A DNA stretch of 64,000 nt from Aquabacter sp040049275 (GCF_040049275.1 NZ_JBDZDT010000005.1:310001-374000), one strand, 5' to 3'; numbered from the stretch's first letter, positions 51,028-60,741 are shown. Made by a program: numbers and translations. The notes: generated by a model from the sequence alone, not told the origin.

Positions 51028-51414
51028 ATGGATATCTCGGATGGCACGTTCTGGGATGAACTCGTTGAGGCCGCGAACGGTGATCCGGACCTGCGCCGCA
51101 AATGCGCCCATGCGCGCGCCTGCACCTTCGCCGTGAAGATCGATGACGTGCAGCACATGCTCGAATTCCACCGCGGCACCCTGAGGCGCCTTGAGACCAG
51201 GGATCTGACGGGTGCGCGTTTCTCCATCAGCGGGCCCAAGGCCGAGTGGCAGAAGGTGATCACCGGGGCCGTGCCTTATGCCAGAGCGATCAATGTTTTC
51301 CACGGCCGGCTGAAGGTCGAGGGCGATGCGCTCGCCGCCATGTGGACGACCCCCGCGCTCTGGCAGCTCTGGAGGGTGTCCGCGAGTCTCTCGGGGAGCA
51401 TGACCCATGCCTGA
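51028..51414 (+). CDS. Small SCP2-like protein
   Basis: A 128-aa cytoplasmic protein resembling the SCP2 sterol-transfer fold: RKCAHARACTFAVKIDDVQH, LEFHRGTLRRLETRDLTGAR and a C-terminal helix-rich segment with INVFHGRLKVEGDALAAMW. SCP2 domains bind hydrophobic ligands. It overlaps the alpha/beta hydrolase gene by eight bases, so the two are translated together. The family call is by resemblance only, and the function is unknown. Confidence 0.6.
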   Translation: MDISDGTFWDELVEAANGDPDLRRKCAHARACTFAVKIDDVQHMLEFHRGTLRRLETRDLTGARFSISGPKAEWQKVITGAVPYARAINVFHGRLKVEGDALAAMWTTPALWQLWRVSASLSGSMTHA

Positions 51415-52213
51415 GATCTTAGGGCGCTATGTGAACATCCGAGGCCGCCGGACCTATTTTGAAACTTGCGGCGATGGCCCCGCCATCCTCGCCATCCACA
51501 CCGCCGGCCGTGAGGGGCGCCAGTGGCAAGGCGTCATGGAGCTCCTGGCGAGCCGCTATCGCGTGGTCGTCCCGGACCTTCCCGGCCACGGCAAAAGCTG
51601 GCCGCTGGCGGGCAACGAATGCCTTCAGGATGCCCACGACATCGCGCAGTGGCTGCGGGATTTCGCGGCCAGCGTCATTGGCGACAGTTTCATCGTCACG
51701 GGCTGCTCGCTGGGTGGGAACCTGTCCCTGCTCATGGGGGCCACGTTCGGCGAGGTGCGTGGGGTCGTGTCGCTCCAAGGGTGCGATTTCACGCCGACCT
51801 TCACGGACACGGCCCTGGACCTGATGACCCACCCTCAGGTGAGCCTGATGCACGCGAACATGGATTTCTCCATGAGCCTGGTGGGCTCCAAGTCCACGCC
51901 GGAAGGACGGGCATTCTCCGAGTGGGGTGTCCTGTCCATCATTCCTGTGGCCCAGCAGGGCGACCTGCGCGCCTATGGGCGGTGCGATATCCGGAGCCTC
52001 ATGGAGAAGGTGACCGTGCCTGTGCTCCTGGCCCACGGGTCGGAAGACTGGCTGGCATCCCGGGAAATGGTGGAAGCCACCAAGGAGCGCCTCGTCAACG
52101 CATCCCTCGTCCGGATGGTGCCGCTGCCGGGGCTCGGGCATTTCCCGCACCTCGAAGACCCGGCGCGCGTGAGCGAGATGATGCTCACTTTCTTCGACGA
52201 GGCGGGGCTGTGA
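51407..52213 (+). CDS. Alpha/beta hydrolase
   Basis: A 268-aa hydrolase with the triad visible: nucleophile Ser101 in GCSLGGN, Asp214 in GSEDW, His245 in GLGHFPH. The oxyanion motif is IHTAG (30-34), and VVPDLPGHGKS follows. It resembles ester, lactone or C-C-bond hydrolases. It overlaps the SCP2-like gene and precedes the ATPase. In this cluster it could release a uronate or acid from a conjugate; that is inference. Confidence 0.88.
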   Translation: MPEILGRYVNIRGRRTYFETCGDGPAILAIHTAGREGRQWQGVMELLASRYRVVVPDLPGHGKSWPLAGNECLQDAHDIAQWLRDFAASVIGDSFIVTGCSLGGNLSLLMGATFGEVRGVVSLQGCDFTPTFTDTALDLMTHPQVSLMHANMDFSMSLVGSKSTPEGRAFSEWGVLSIIPVAQQGDLRAYGRCDIRSLMEKVTVPVLLAHGSEDWLASREMVEATKERLVNASLVRMVPLPGLGHFPHLEDPARVSEMMLTFFDEAGL

Positions 52214-52262
52214 GCCCGGGACGCCTCACAAGCATTCAAACCCCTAATCGATAGGTCGCTCC

Positions 52263-53324
<1,062 letters not shown>

Positions 53325-53355
53325 CTGACAACTCAAGCACACGGTAGGGTCCGGC

Positions 53356-54183
53356 ATGACGTCCAATGCTCCCACCGACTCGCCTTCCTACGTGGCGCAC
53401 GATCCCTTCGAAGGACGGCGGCCGCGCTCGCTGACGTCTGCGATCTTCGACCGGCTGAGGGCGGACATTCTCAACTGCACCCTCAAGCCGGACGAGAAAT
53501 TGCCGGTCGTCGCCCTGGCGCAGGCCTTTGACGTCAGCCTTGCCGCGGTTCGCGAGGCGCTTTCGAGACTTGTGGCGGATGGCCTCGTGGTGGCGGAGGA
53601 TCAGCGCGGATTTCGCGTCAGCCCGATCTCCGAATTCGACCTTGAGGATCTGACGCGGACCCGCATCGAGATCGAAAGCCTCGCCATGCGCAAATCCATG
53701 GAGCTGGGTGGCAAGGCCTGGATCGCCGATGTCCGCAAAGCCTGGGAAGATCTCAGCAACGCCCCGTATATGAGCCCCACGGACCCGACGCAGCACAATG
53801 AAGGGTGGAATGCCCTGCACGACAGGTTCCACCGCAGCTTGACCCAGGCGTGCGATATGGTCTGGCTGCTTCGTTTTCGTGATGCGCTTCATGAACAGAG
53901 CGAGCGTTATCGCCGCTTGGCGCGGCCTGCAGGACTGTTCACGCGCGACCCCTATCACGAGCACGAACTGATCGCCAATGCGGCCTTCTCCGGCGACGCC
54001 GATGAGGCGGCACGGCTGCTGAAAGACCACTTCACGAAGACCATGGAATTGGTGCGCGCCGCGGGAAAGGCCGAAGACGCCTGGTTTCCTCTTCCCTCCA
54101 AAGCCCAAGACCCAAAAGAACAGAGATCCAAATTAAACCGGCGGGTGAGTGGAAGGTCCACACGGACTGACGTCCTCTCCTGA
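53356..54183 (+). CDS. Second GntR-family regulator, FCD type
   Basis: A 275-aa transcription factor with the winged helix at about 26-90 (SLTSAIFDRLRADILNCTLK, ALAQAFDVSLAAVREALSRL) and an FCD effector domain (FDLEDLTRTRIEIESLAMRK, WNALHDRFHRSLTQAC, HEHELIANAAFSGDADEAAR). It is the last gene of the plus-strand run, 31 bases after the ATPase, and convergent with the esterase gene. It may respond to a different pathway intermediate from the first GntR. Confidence 0.92.
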   Translation: MTSNAPTDSPSYVAHDPFEGRRPRSLTSAIFDRLRADILNCTLKPDEKLPVVALAQAFDVSLAAVREALSRLVADGLVVAEDQRGFRVSPISEFDLEDLTRTRIEIESLAMRKSMELGGKAWIADVRKAWEDLSNAPYMSPTDPTQHNEGWNALHDRFHRSLTQACDMVWLLRFRDALHEQSERYRRLARPAGLFTRDPYHEHELIANAAFSGDADEAARLLKDHFTKTMELVRAAGKAEDAWFPLPSKAQDPKEQRSKLNRRVSGRSTRTDVLS

Positions 54184-54219
54184 CATCCTGTCTTAGGACC
54201 ATGCGTGGGAGCCGTCCTC

Positions 54220-55422
54220 TCACGTCCTTCGCGCGTTCTGCAGGAAGAACCTTGCCATCTCGTGGCTGGCGTCGGGCCCATTCGGATCGGTGTAGGAGCC
54301 CGCAGAGCTTCCGCCCGACCAAGCATGGCCCGCACCATGAAGGGTCCACTGCTCCAGCACCGGGTGGCCCGCCTCATCCATGGCGACCGTTTTCGTAAAG
54401 CGCATCCCACCCGGCGTCGTGCCGTGGCTGATCGTGCTGCGGAGCGTCGCATCCGCCTTCGCCTGGGCGATGACCTGATCGGCATTTAAGGGATTCACCG
54501 TCGCATCCCGGTCTCCGTGAAAGACGATGGTCGGCAGGATAGTGCCCGCGCCACGGCGCGATGATCCCGCCCTGGAGCCACCATCGCGCATTGCCCCGAA
54601 TGCCGAGGCCATGTCGCTGGCCACGCCGCAGGCCAGCCCGGAATGCACGCCGACTGCAGCGAAAAGGTCCGGGTAGGTCTCCCCCATGACGGCCGCGGCA
54701 GCTCCGCCCGCCGAAAGCCCAGCCACGTAGACCTGCCCTTCCGGTACGGGAAAATCACGCATGATTTCATGGGTGATGCCGGCGATCAGCGAGGGCTCTC
54801 CCTGCCCCCGCTTCTGATCACCGCCATTGAACCAGTTCCAGCACTTCGAGGCATTCGCGGATTTGGACTGACCCGGATAGGCAACGAAGAAGCCCAGCTC
54901 CTCGGCCACCTCGTTCATGCGCGTGCCGGCCGCAAAGTCGTCGGGCGACTGGGTGCATCCATGCAGCATCACGATCAGCGGCAAGGCCTCGCCGCGGAAG
55001 ATGCCCGGAACGTACAGCTTGTACGCGCGGCTTCCTGCAGCGTTGGCGAAGGTTCGATCCTCGAACCTCGCCCCGCCCGGGACCGCGATCCCCGTCCCGC
55101 CATGATCCGAAGAGACGAAATCGGGGTGCGAAAACCGGCCCATCAATTTCCGCACGCCCTCCGGAAGACTGACGTCCCCTGTCCCGACCGATCGAGGAGG
55201 CGAAGCTGCGGGTTGCGCGAGTGTCCATGACGCCTCGCTCATGCCCGGCGGCATGAGATCGATGGCCTGGTATGTATCTTCGGGCGTGGTCTTCACAGTT
55301 TCCGCCCCTGAAGAGGCAGAGGGCTGCGCCTCCCCACGCAGCATGGCCATGGCTTCATGAAGCCGCCCCTCGCGTGTGAGGCGGGTGACTTCGAACATGT
55401 CGATGGTGGGCAAGGGCTTCAT
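54220..55422 (-). CDS. PHB-depolymerase family esterase
   Basis: Esterase of the polyhydroxybutyrate-depolymerase/LpqC family, 400 aa. Residues 1 to about 110 are an alphaproteobacterial N-terminal extension; the hydrolase core begins YKLYVPGIFRGEALPLIVML. It has the oxyanion motif LHGCTQSPDDFA, nucleophile Ser in AGLSAGGAAA, Asp in FHGDRDATVNP and His in HGAGHAWSGG. There is no clear signal peptide, so it may be intracellular. It is convergent with the GntR gene and downstream of the RHH regulator. Confidence 0.88.
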   Translation of the reverse strand: MKPLPTIDMFEVTRLTREGRLHEAMAMLRGEAQPSASSGAETVKTTPEDTYQAIDLMPPGMSEASWTLAQPAASPPRSVGTGDVSLPEGVRKLMGRFSHPDFVSSDHGGTGIAVPGGARFEDRTFANAAGSRAYKLYVPGIFRGEALPLIVMLHGCTQSPDDFAAGTRMNEVAEELGFFVAYPGQSKSANASKCWNWFNGGDQKRGQGEPSLIAGITHEIMRDFPVPEGQVYVAGLSAGGAAAAVMGETYPDLFAAVGVHSGLACGVASDMASAFGAMRDGGSRAGSSRRGAGTILPTIVFHGDRDATVNPLNADQVIAQAKADATLRSTISHGTTPGGMRFTKTVAMDEAGHPVLEQWTLHGAGHAWSGGSSAGSYTDPNGPDASHEMARFFLQNARRT

Positions 55423-55465
55423 GAACTGAGTCCGATCTGGACGCGAGGAAGGGCGTCGGGGAGAG

Positions 55466-55888
55466 TCAAAGGATGCGCCCAGCCAGTGCGGCCTTCACGG
55501 CCGAGCTGGCCTGGAGGGCGCCGAGGACGCGAATGGATGCGATGGTGTCCCGGGCGAGATCCGGCGGCACGTCGGGGTCGATCACGGCGAGGCCGAGCAC
55601 CTGGATGTGCAGTTGCTGCCCCGCTGCTTTTGCCGCTTCGAGATCGTCCCGGGCGTAGTGGCGCAGCCCGAGCTCGAGATGGCGGACTTCCACCGCTCTC
55701 CTTACCACATCGTTGTGGCGTTCGATCTGGTTGCGGATGGCTGTTCGGATGAAGTCCGTCCGGTTGGAATAAAAGCGTTCGTCCACCAGAAGGTCGATCT
55801 GCCCCAGGTCCACATGACCCAGATTGATGGTGATCTTCTCACTTTCGACCGCCTTTGCACGGCTGGGTGACGGCTTGACCTGCACCAT
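55466..55888 (-). CDS. Ribbon-helix-helix (CopG-like) regulator
   Basis: A 140-aa protein with an N-terminal RHH DNA-binding domain (about 18-60: KITINLGHVDLGQIDLLVDE, RFYSNRTDFIRTAIRNQIER) and a C-terminal region of unknown fold. I choose the ATG at 55888 (VQVKPSPSRAK) because GCGGAG lies 8 bases upstream; starts at 55909 and 55960 would run through the palindrome at 55905-55933, which looks like the operator. It is 43 bases upstream of the esterase gene and probably controls it and itself. Confidence 0.8.
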   Translation of the reverse strand: MVQVKPSPSRAKAVESEKITINLGHVDLGQIDLLVDERFYSNRTDFIRTAIRNQIERHNDVVRRAVEVRHLELGLRHYARDDLEAAKAAGQQLHIQVLGLAVIDPDVPPDLARDTIASIRVLGALQASSAVKAALAGRIL

Positions 55889-55904
55889 CGGCTTCACTCC
55901 GCAT

Positions 55905-55933
55905 ACCATCCATATGCCATCCACATGGATGGT
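55905..55933. promoter_or_regulatory. Palindromic operator of the RHH regulator
   Basis: ACCATCCAT (55905-55913) and ATGGATGGT (55925-55933) are perfect inverted arms around 11 bases, with a third CCATCC inside. It ends 17 bases upstream of the chosen RHH start, fitting autoregulation. Confidence 0.6.
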
Positions 55934-56063
55934 AAATGGGTTGGAGAATGCCTTTTGCAAGGGGCATCGAGAAGGCCTTTTCCACTTTGAATGACTGCTC
56001 AGCTTAGAGATAAATATAGAACAAGCTTAAGCGTAAATAATTATAATTAAATACTTTTTACCC

Positions 56064-56089
56064 GGAACCAGATTCCAGAAAATTCGGTT
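56064..56089 (+). promoter_or_regulatory. EcfG-like general stress promoter
   Basis: GGAAC (56064-56068), 16 bases, then CGGTT (56085-56089) resembles the alphaproteobacterial EcfG consensus GGAAC-N16/17-CGTT. It lies 61 bases before a DUF892 gene, a family often in this regulon. Confidence 0.5.
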
Positions 56090-56150
56090 GTCTCAACATC
56101 GCGTTGATCGTCGTGATGAACGAGAAGAACCAGAATAATGGAGACCGGCG

Positions 56151-56666
56151 ATGGCCACTGCCGAAAAGAATTTGTCCGACGCCTTCCATGAGACGTTGAA
56201 GGATGTGTACTACGCCGAAAAGCAGTCGGTGAAGGCATGCAAGAAATCCGCGAAGGCGGCCAAGTCGCCGGAGCTGAAAGCAGCCTTCGAGACCCATGGT
56301 GAAGAGAGCGCCGCGCAGGTCGAGCGCCTTGCGCAAGTGTTCGAACTGTTCGGCAAGCCGGCCCGCGCGAAGACCTGCGAGGCTATGCAGGGCATCACCG
56401 CAGAGATGGAAGAGGACCTCGAGGATTTCGGCGATACGCCGGCCGGAGATGCGGTCCTGATCGGGTGTGCGCAAGCCATCGAGCATTATGAGATCGCGCG
56501 CTACGGCATGCTCAAGACCTGGGCGATGCAGCTCGGTTTGACGGATGCGGCGAAGCTGCTCGACCTGACCCTCCAGGAAGAGAAGAAGGCGGACGCCCTG
56601 CTGACCCGGATCGCTGAGGCGAGTGTGAACAGCAACGCCCAGACCGGCAAGGCGAAGGCCTCCTAG
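56151..56666 (+). CDS. DUF892 (YciE/YciF) ferritin-like protein
   Basis: A 171-aa four-helix protein of the YciF/DUF892 family, linked to stress responses. It opens with LSDAFHETLKDVYYAEKQSV and has GKPARAKTCEAMQGI, the metal-site-like EHYEIARYGMLKTWAMQLG and a C-terminal LDLTLQEEKKADALLTRIAE with the expected Glu/His positions. It stands behind an EcfG-like promoter and before two small stress-like genes. Confidence 0.9.
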   Translation: MATAEKNLSDAFHETLKDVYYAEKQSVKACKKSAKAAKSPELKAAFETHGEESAAQVERLAQVFELFGKPARAKTCEAMQGITAEMEEDLEDFGDTPAGDAVLIGCAQAIEHYEIARYGMLKTWAMQLGLTDAAKLLDLTLQEEKKADALLTRIAEASVNSNAQTGKAKAS

Positions 56667-56760
56667 ACACTCAATCGCAAGCGGAAGGCCACGAGCCGGG
56701 GCAACGATGCCCTGCCCGCGCGACGGCCAACCTCACTCTCCCGGAACAAGGAAGCATCCA

Positions 56761-57054
56761 ATGAAATATCTCACGCTCCCCGCTCTCCTTCTTGTCGCAA
56801 CAGGCACGGGCGCATTCGCCCAGACAGGGACGACGCCCGCCATAGCGCCGAAGGAAACCAATCCCGCAGCTCCGGTCCAGGGGGCCAACAGTTTCACCGA
56901 GGCTCAGGCCAAGGAGCGCATCGAAAAAGCGGGCTTCAGCTCCGTGTCGGGCCTCAAGAAGGATGCCAACGGCGTCTGGCAGGGCACGGCCACCAAGAGC
57001 GGGGCGCCGACGAACGTCATGCTCGATTTCCAAGGCAACGTCGTCAGCAAGTGA
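56761..57054 (+). CDS. Small secreted protein, PepSY-like
   Basis: A 97-aa exported protein with a signal peptide (MKYLTLPALLLVATGTGAFA) and a single compact domain: SFTEAQAKERIEKAGFSSVS, LKKDANGVWQGTATKSGAPT and VMLDFQGNVVSK, the pattern of PepSY/YpeB-like folds. I start at the ATG at 56761; an upstream in-frame ATG at 56707 adds a non-signal leader. It lies 23 bases before the glycine-zipper gene, so both likely share a transcript. Confidence 0.75.
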   Translation: MKYLTLPALLLVATGTGAFAQTGTTPAIAPKETNPAAPVQGANSFTEAQAKERIEKAGFSSVSGLKKDANGVWQGTATKSGAPTNVMLDFQGNVVSK

Positions 57055-57077
57055 CCCCATCCTTCGAGGAGGACACC

Positions 57078-57683
57078 ATGACCACAACAGTATCAGCTCT
57101 ATTCGACCGTTATGAAGACGCCACGGCCGCCGTTCGCGCGCTGGAGGCGGCGCGGGTGCCGAACTCCGAGATCAGTATGGTGGCCAACAATGCCGATGAC
57201 TTTCATCGCGACGAGCACGTGGACAAGAAGGATGTCGCCGCCGATGCGGGCATCGGCGCGGGCATCGGCGCCGCGCTCGGAGGCGCCGGCGGCCTTCTCA
57301 CGGGCCTTGGCATCATGGCCATTCCCGGCGTCGGGCCTGTGGTCGCTGCCGGCTGGCTTGTGGCCACCGCGGCCGGGGCCGTTGCGGGCGCCGTGGCGGG
57401 CGGAGCCGCGGGCGGCATCGTCGGTGCGCTGACGGAGGCGGGTGTCCCTGAAGACGATGCGAATGTTTATGCCGAAGGCGTCCGCCGCGGCGGCACGCTC
57501 GTGACAGCGCGCGTCGATGATGCTGACGCGGCTCGCCTCCAGGCCATCCTGGAACAGCATAAGTCCGTCGATCTTGCCGGCCGGCGCGGTGAGTATGAAG
57601 GCGAAGGCTGGACCGCTTTCGATGAGAGCGTACCCGTGCCGCCGCGTGAGCGCATCCAGGATGCGCGCAATCGCACGATGTGA
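57078..57683 (+). CDS. General-stress-type glycine-zipper membrane protein
   Basis: A 201-aa protein of the general stress 17M/DUF1269-like kind. The N-terminal half is a ferredoxin-like fold (TTVSALFDRYEDATAAVRAL) and the middle is a Gly/Ala zipper of membrane character (about 60-125, with GIGAGIGAALGGAGGLLTGL and AGAVAGAVAGGAAGGIVGAL). The C-terminal half has a second fold repeat (GGTLVTARVDDADAARLQAI). The ATG at 57078 follows GAGGAGGACACC. It probably inserts in the inner membrane; the role is unknown. Confidence 0.8.
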   Translation: MTTTVSALFDRYEDATAAVRALEAARVPNSEISMVANNADDFHRDEHVDKKDVAADAGIGAGIGAALGGAGGLLTGLGIMAIPGVGPVVAAGWLVATAAGAVAGAVAGGAAGGIVGALTEAGVPEDDANVYAEGVRRGGTLVTARVDDADAARLQAILEQHKSVDLAGRRGEYEGEGWTAFDESVPVPPRERIQDARNRTM

Positions 57684-57687
57684 TGAC

Positions 57688-57717
57688 CCGGAGGCCCGCC
57701 CCTTGGCGGGCCTCCGG
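57688..57717 (+). terminator. Strong hairpin after the stress gene set
   Basis: CCGGAGGCCCGCC and GGCGGGCCTCCGG form a perfect 13-bp stem with a 4-base loop, four bases after the stop codon. It has no T-tract, yet its position suggests a transcript end for the DUF892 gene set. Confidence 0.55.
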
Positions 57718-57798
57718 CCCCGTCGATGTCCTCAGTAACGGTTCCCTAACGGGAGGAACCTCGAAGGCGCTCTCCCGTGGTGAGGCCCCATGGCGCCC

Positions 57799-58713
57799 CT
57801 AAACGGCGACATCTGCCTGTATGGGCGGGTGCGGGGAATAGTCCTGCACCTCAAAATCATCGATACGATAGCCGTCGATACTTTCCGGATGCCGGATCAG
57901 CCTCATCGTCGGGAACGGACGCGGGTCGCGCGAAGCCTGTATACGCGCCTGCTCGAAGTGATTCAGGTAGAGATGAACGTCACCCCCGACCCATACAAAT
58001 TCGCCGGGACGCAGGCCTGCCTGCTGTGCCAGCATAAGCTGTAGCGCCGCCGCGCCCGCATAATTGAACGGCGCCCCTAATAGCATGTCCGCGGATCTTT
58101 GGAACAACAGGCCATTAAGCCTGCCATCCGAAGTGACGTGATATTGATAGACCATGTGACAAGGCGGAAGAGCCATGTCGCCCAGTTCCGCCACGTTCCA
58201 GCCATGGAACAGCATTCGACGGCTTGCCGGATTTGTCCGGAGCATCGACACCAGCCCGGCGATCTGGTCGTACTCCCTCCCATCGGCTCCGAGCCACCGG
58301 CGCCATTGTCTCCCGTATACGGGCCCAAGCTCACCCCATCGAGCCGCAAAGCCCTCGTCCTGGAGAATGCGGGCCTCGAAGTCGTCCTGTGAGATCTGCT
58401 CTCCCGTTTCACGGCGGAAATGCGCGAGAGGCCAATCCGTCCAGATGCGCACGTTCTCCTGCAGGAGCGATCGGATATTGGTGTTCCCGGTCAGGAACCA
58501 CAGCATCTCCTTAACGGCAGTCTTCCAGTAAACGCGCTTGGTCGTGAGGATCGGGACCGTACCATCGGAGAGATCGAAGCGAATAAGCGCGCCAAAAATC
58601 GAACGCGTGCCGACGCCGGTCCGGTCAACCCGCTCGTCGCCGTGTTCCAGAATCTCGTTGAGCAGATCGAGATACTGGTGCTCCGGATGCCTACGTCCCA
58701 CGCCACCCTCCAT
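57799..58713 (-). CDS. thyA: Thymidylate synthase
   Basis: Makes dTMP from dUMP with methylene-tetrahydrofolate. The 304-aa product starts at the ATG at 58713 (MEGGVGRRHPEHQYLDLL). It has RTGVGTRSIFGALIRFDL, LTGNTNIRSLLQENVRIW, the catalytic Cys in LPPCHMVYQYHV, and NYAGAAALQLMLAQQAGLRP. A longer insert (about 90-125) makes it the larger variant, like Gram-positive enzymes. The usual dihydrofolate reductase neighbour is not present. Confidence 0.95.
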   Translation of the reverse strand: MEGGVGRRHPEHQYLDLLNEILEHGDERVDRTGVGTRSIFGALIRFDLSDGTVPILTTKRVYWKTAVKEMLWFLTGNTNIRSLLQENVRIWTDWPLAHFRRETGEQISQDDFEARILQDEGFAARWGELGPVYGRQWRRWLGADGREYDQIAGLVSMLRTNPASRRMLFHGWNVAELGDMALPPCHMVYQYHVTSDGRLNGLLFQRSADMLLGAPFNYAGAAALQLMLAQQAGLRPGEFVWVGGDVHLYLNHFEQARIQASRDPRPFPTMRLIRHPESIDGYRIDDFEVQDYSPHPPIQADVAV

Positions 58714-59071
58714 ACCCGGGGCTCCGGTCCGATCTTTGTGTCGCCCACTGCTGTGCGACAGATCGCCTTGGCGTGGCAAGCCGCCTGCGGACTTCATGCA
58801 CAGCCGATAACCGCGCGCTTGTCGAGGTCACGCACAGGAATTTCCGGCACCGGCGATCAATCATAGCGCCACGCCGCACCTGCTCCGAGCGTACAAAGCC
58901 ACGCCGCGGCGCAGCCCACGTTCGGACCATTTAATTGATATTTTTCGGTCGTTTCAGGGGCGCCGTCGCAAGAAAGCAACTCAGGTTTCATGACACCGTC
59001 AAAAAAGGCGGGGAAAACCAGGGAACGCTCCGTCCTGCCCGACGGGGTGCGCCGGGCGGGTTTGAGGGGAC
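58714..59071. other. Divergent region between thyA and the type VI operon
   Basis: 358 bases with no convincing gene. It includes an AT-rich run TTTAATTGATATTTTTC near 58930 that may hold promoters for the divergent genes. TTTGAGGGGAC just before 59072 is the tssA ribosome-binding site. No clear promoter motif was found. Confidence 0.4.
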
Positions 59072-60718
59072 ATGAGCGAAAATACCATCCCGGTTTTCGA
59101 GGATGCGCGAAGTGCCGCGCTCGTTGCGCCTCTGTCCCCCGATCCCGTGGGCGCGGATGTCCGCAGCACGCCCACCTTTGAAGAGTTGGAAACCGAGGTC
59201 CGCCGTATCGACACCGAGGGCCCCGCGGCCGTTCGCTGGGATCGGGTCGGCCAGACCGGCCTGGAGATTTTGTCCAGCCAGGGGCGCGATCTGCTTGTGG
59301 CCTGCTGGACCACCTATGCCCTCTGCCGGACCGAAGGATGGCGCGGCCTTGCAGTGGGGGTGGACTGCATCTCCGCAATGGTGAAGCAGTGGTGGGATGA
59401 TTTCCTGCCAAAGCGCGAGCGGGCTCGCGTGGGCGCGCTCGAATGGCTGGTGGTGCGGCTCACGCCGATCATCGCAGAGATGCCGGTGGAGAACGATGAC
59501 GTTCCCGCTCTCAGCCACGCATCGGCGCTTCTCGAAGAACTGAACCTCCTGCTCCCGGAGAAGCTCACCAAGGAACGCATCGCCTTTGGCGATCTGGTCC
59601 GCGCGGTGCGGGTGAAGGCGCAGGAAGGCAAGGACATCCTGGCCCGTGCCGAGAAGGCCGAGGCCGAGGAAGCCGCAAAGGCAGCCGCCGCTGCCGCGAG
59701 CCCGGCAGAGAGCAGGCCCGAGCCCGCACCTGCTGCGCCTTCAGCTCCCCCCTCCTCTGCCGCCAGCGCCCCGACAGCGCCGCCGCCGCAGATTGCGGAA
59801 GGCATCAGCGGTCCCGAACTTGACCGCGCCATCGGCGCGCTCTCATTGAGCATGCGCCAGCATGCGCAGCGGCTGCGCGATGCCAATCTTGCGGACCCGC
59901 GCAGCTACCGCCTGACGCGCGCGGCCACCTGGCTTGAAATCAACGCCCTTCCGGAAGCCAAGGACAAAGCCACCCAGCTGTTCCCCCCGCAGGGCAATCA
60001 GCTCCAGGGCATCGAGACCATGCGCCGCCTCGGCGAGCACGAAGCCCTGGTGCGCGACCTCGAAGGCGCGGTGAGTTCCGCCCCCTTCTGGCTGGATGCG
60101 CATCGCATCGTCGCCGAATCCCTGCTTGCGCTTGGCTCGCGCTACGTCCTGGCGATGGAAGCGGTGATCGAGATGACCGGGGCTTTCGTGCAACGGCTGC
60201 CCACGATTGTGGAGCTGACGTTTGCCGACGGAACACCCTTTGCCGATCCGGCCACGCGCGTCTGGCTTGAACAGCACACGAGCCAGCCCGGCAATGCGCA
60301 GACGAGCGCCGTGGCGGACGGCCTCGGCGATCTCGCCGCGGAGGTTCGGGACCTGATCGGCGCGGGAAAGAAGGCGGAGGCGCTCGATAAGCTCGCGGCG
60401 GCGCGGAGCGCCGCGCAGGGCGAGCGGGCCCTGTTCGACCTGCAGGTGCTTCAAGTTCAGATCTGCCTCGATCTCGACCTTCCCTCGGTGGCGCTGCCGT
60501 TGCTTCAGCATCTGGAAGCGGAAGTGGAACGCCGCGCGCTCGATACCTGGGAGCCGGCGCTCGCCGTGCGCACTGCCGGGCTGGCGCTGCGGGCCTACCG
60601 CCATCCGGCGGCTGAAAAACTGCTGGGAGATACGACGTTGCGCACTGCCATGGCAGCGACGCAGCAGCGCCTCACCCGGCTCGATCTTCGCACCGCCGTC
60701 CGGCTGATTCATGCCTGA
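59072..60718 (+). CDS. tssA: Type VI secretion protein TssA
   Basis: Cap/assembly protein that coordinates baseplate and tail sheath growth. The 548-aa product has the ImpA_N domain (about 17-150, with DPVGADVRSTPTFEELETEV and WWDDFLPKRERARVGALEWL). A low-complexity Ala/Pro/Ser linker follows (about 195-245), then a C-terminal domain with LRLYR-like HRIVAESLLALG and LDLPSVALPLLQHLEAEVER. It heads the operon; tssB follows after 23 bases. Confidence 0.9.
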   Translation: MSENTIPVFEDARSAALVAPLSPDPVGADVRSTPTFEELETEVRRIDTEGPAAVRWDRVGQTGLEILSSQGRDLLVACWTTYALCRTEGWRGLAVGVDCISAMVKQWWDDFLPKRERARVGALEWLVVRLTPIIAEMPVENDDVPALSHASALLEELNLLLPEKLTKERIAFGDLVRAVRVKAQEGKDILARAEKAEAEEAAKAAAAAASPAESRPEPAPAAPSAPPSSAASAPTAPPPQIAEGISGPELDRAIGALSLSMRQHAQRLRDANLADPRSYRLTRAATWLEINALPEAKDKATQLFPPQGNQLQGIETMRRLGEHEALVRDLEGAVSSAPFWLDAHRIVAESLLALGSRYVLAMEAVIEMTGAFVQRLPTIVELTFADGTPFADPATRVWLEQHTSQPGNAQTSAVADGLGDLAAEVRDLIGAGKKAEALDKLAAARSAAQGERALFDLQVLQVQICLDLDLPSVALPLLQHLEAEVERRALDTWEPALAVRTAGLALRAYRHPAAEKLLGDTTLRTAMAATQQRLTRLDLRTAVRLIHA

Positions 60719-60741
60719 CGGCATTCAAGGGGGAGAAGGAC

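Larger units (their letters stand above)
55889..56150. other. AT-rich divergent intergenic region
   Basis: The 262 bases between the RHH gene and the DUF892 gene include an AT-rich run (about 55985-56060) that stands out in this GC-rich genome, plus the palindromic operator and the EcfG-like promoter listed separately. No gene is evident. Confidence 0.5.

Noticed and set aside
57732..57760. GGTTCC...GGAACC inverted repeat after the stress genes as a second EcfG promoter
   Set aside because: No CGTT at the right distance; it is more likely part of the terminator region or chance.
58774..58788. Sigma-54-like GG-N10-GC (TGGCAAGCCGCCTGC) upstream of tssA
   Set aside because: The -12 element lacks the TTGC form, it lies nearly 290 bases away, and GG-N10-GC is common by chance in GC-rich DNA.
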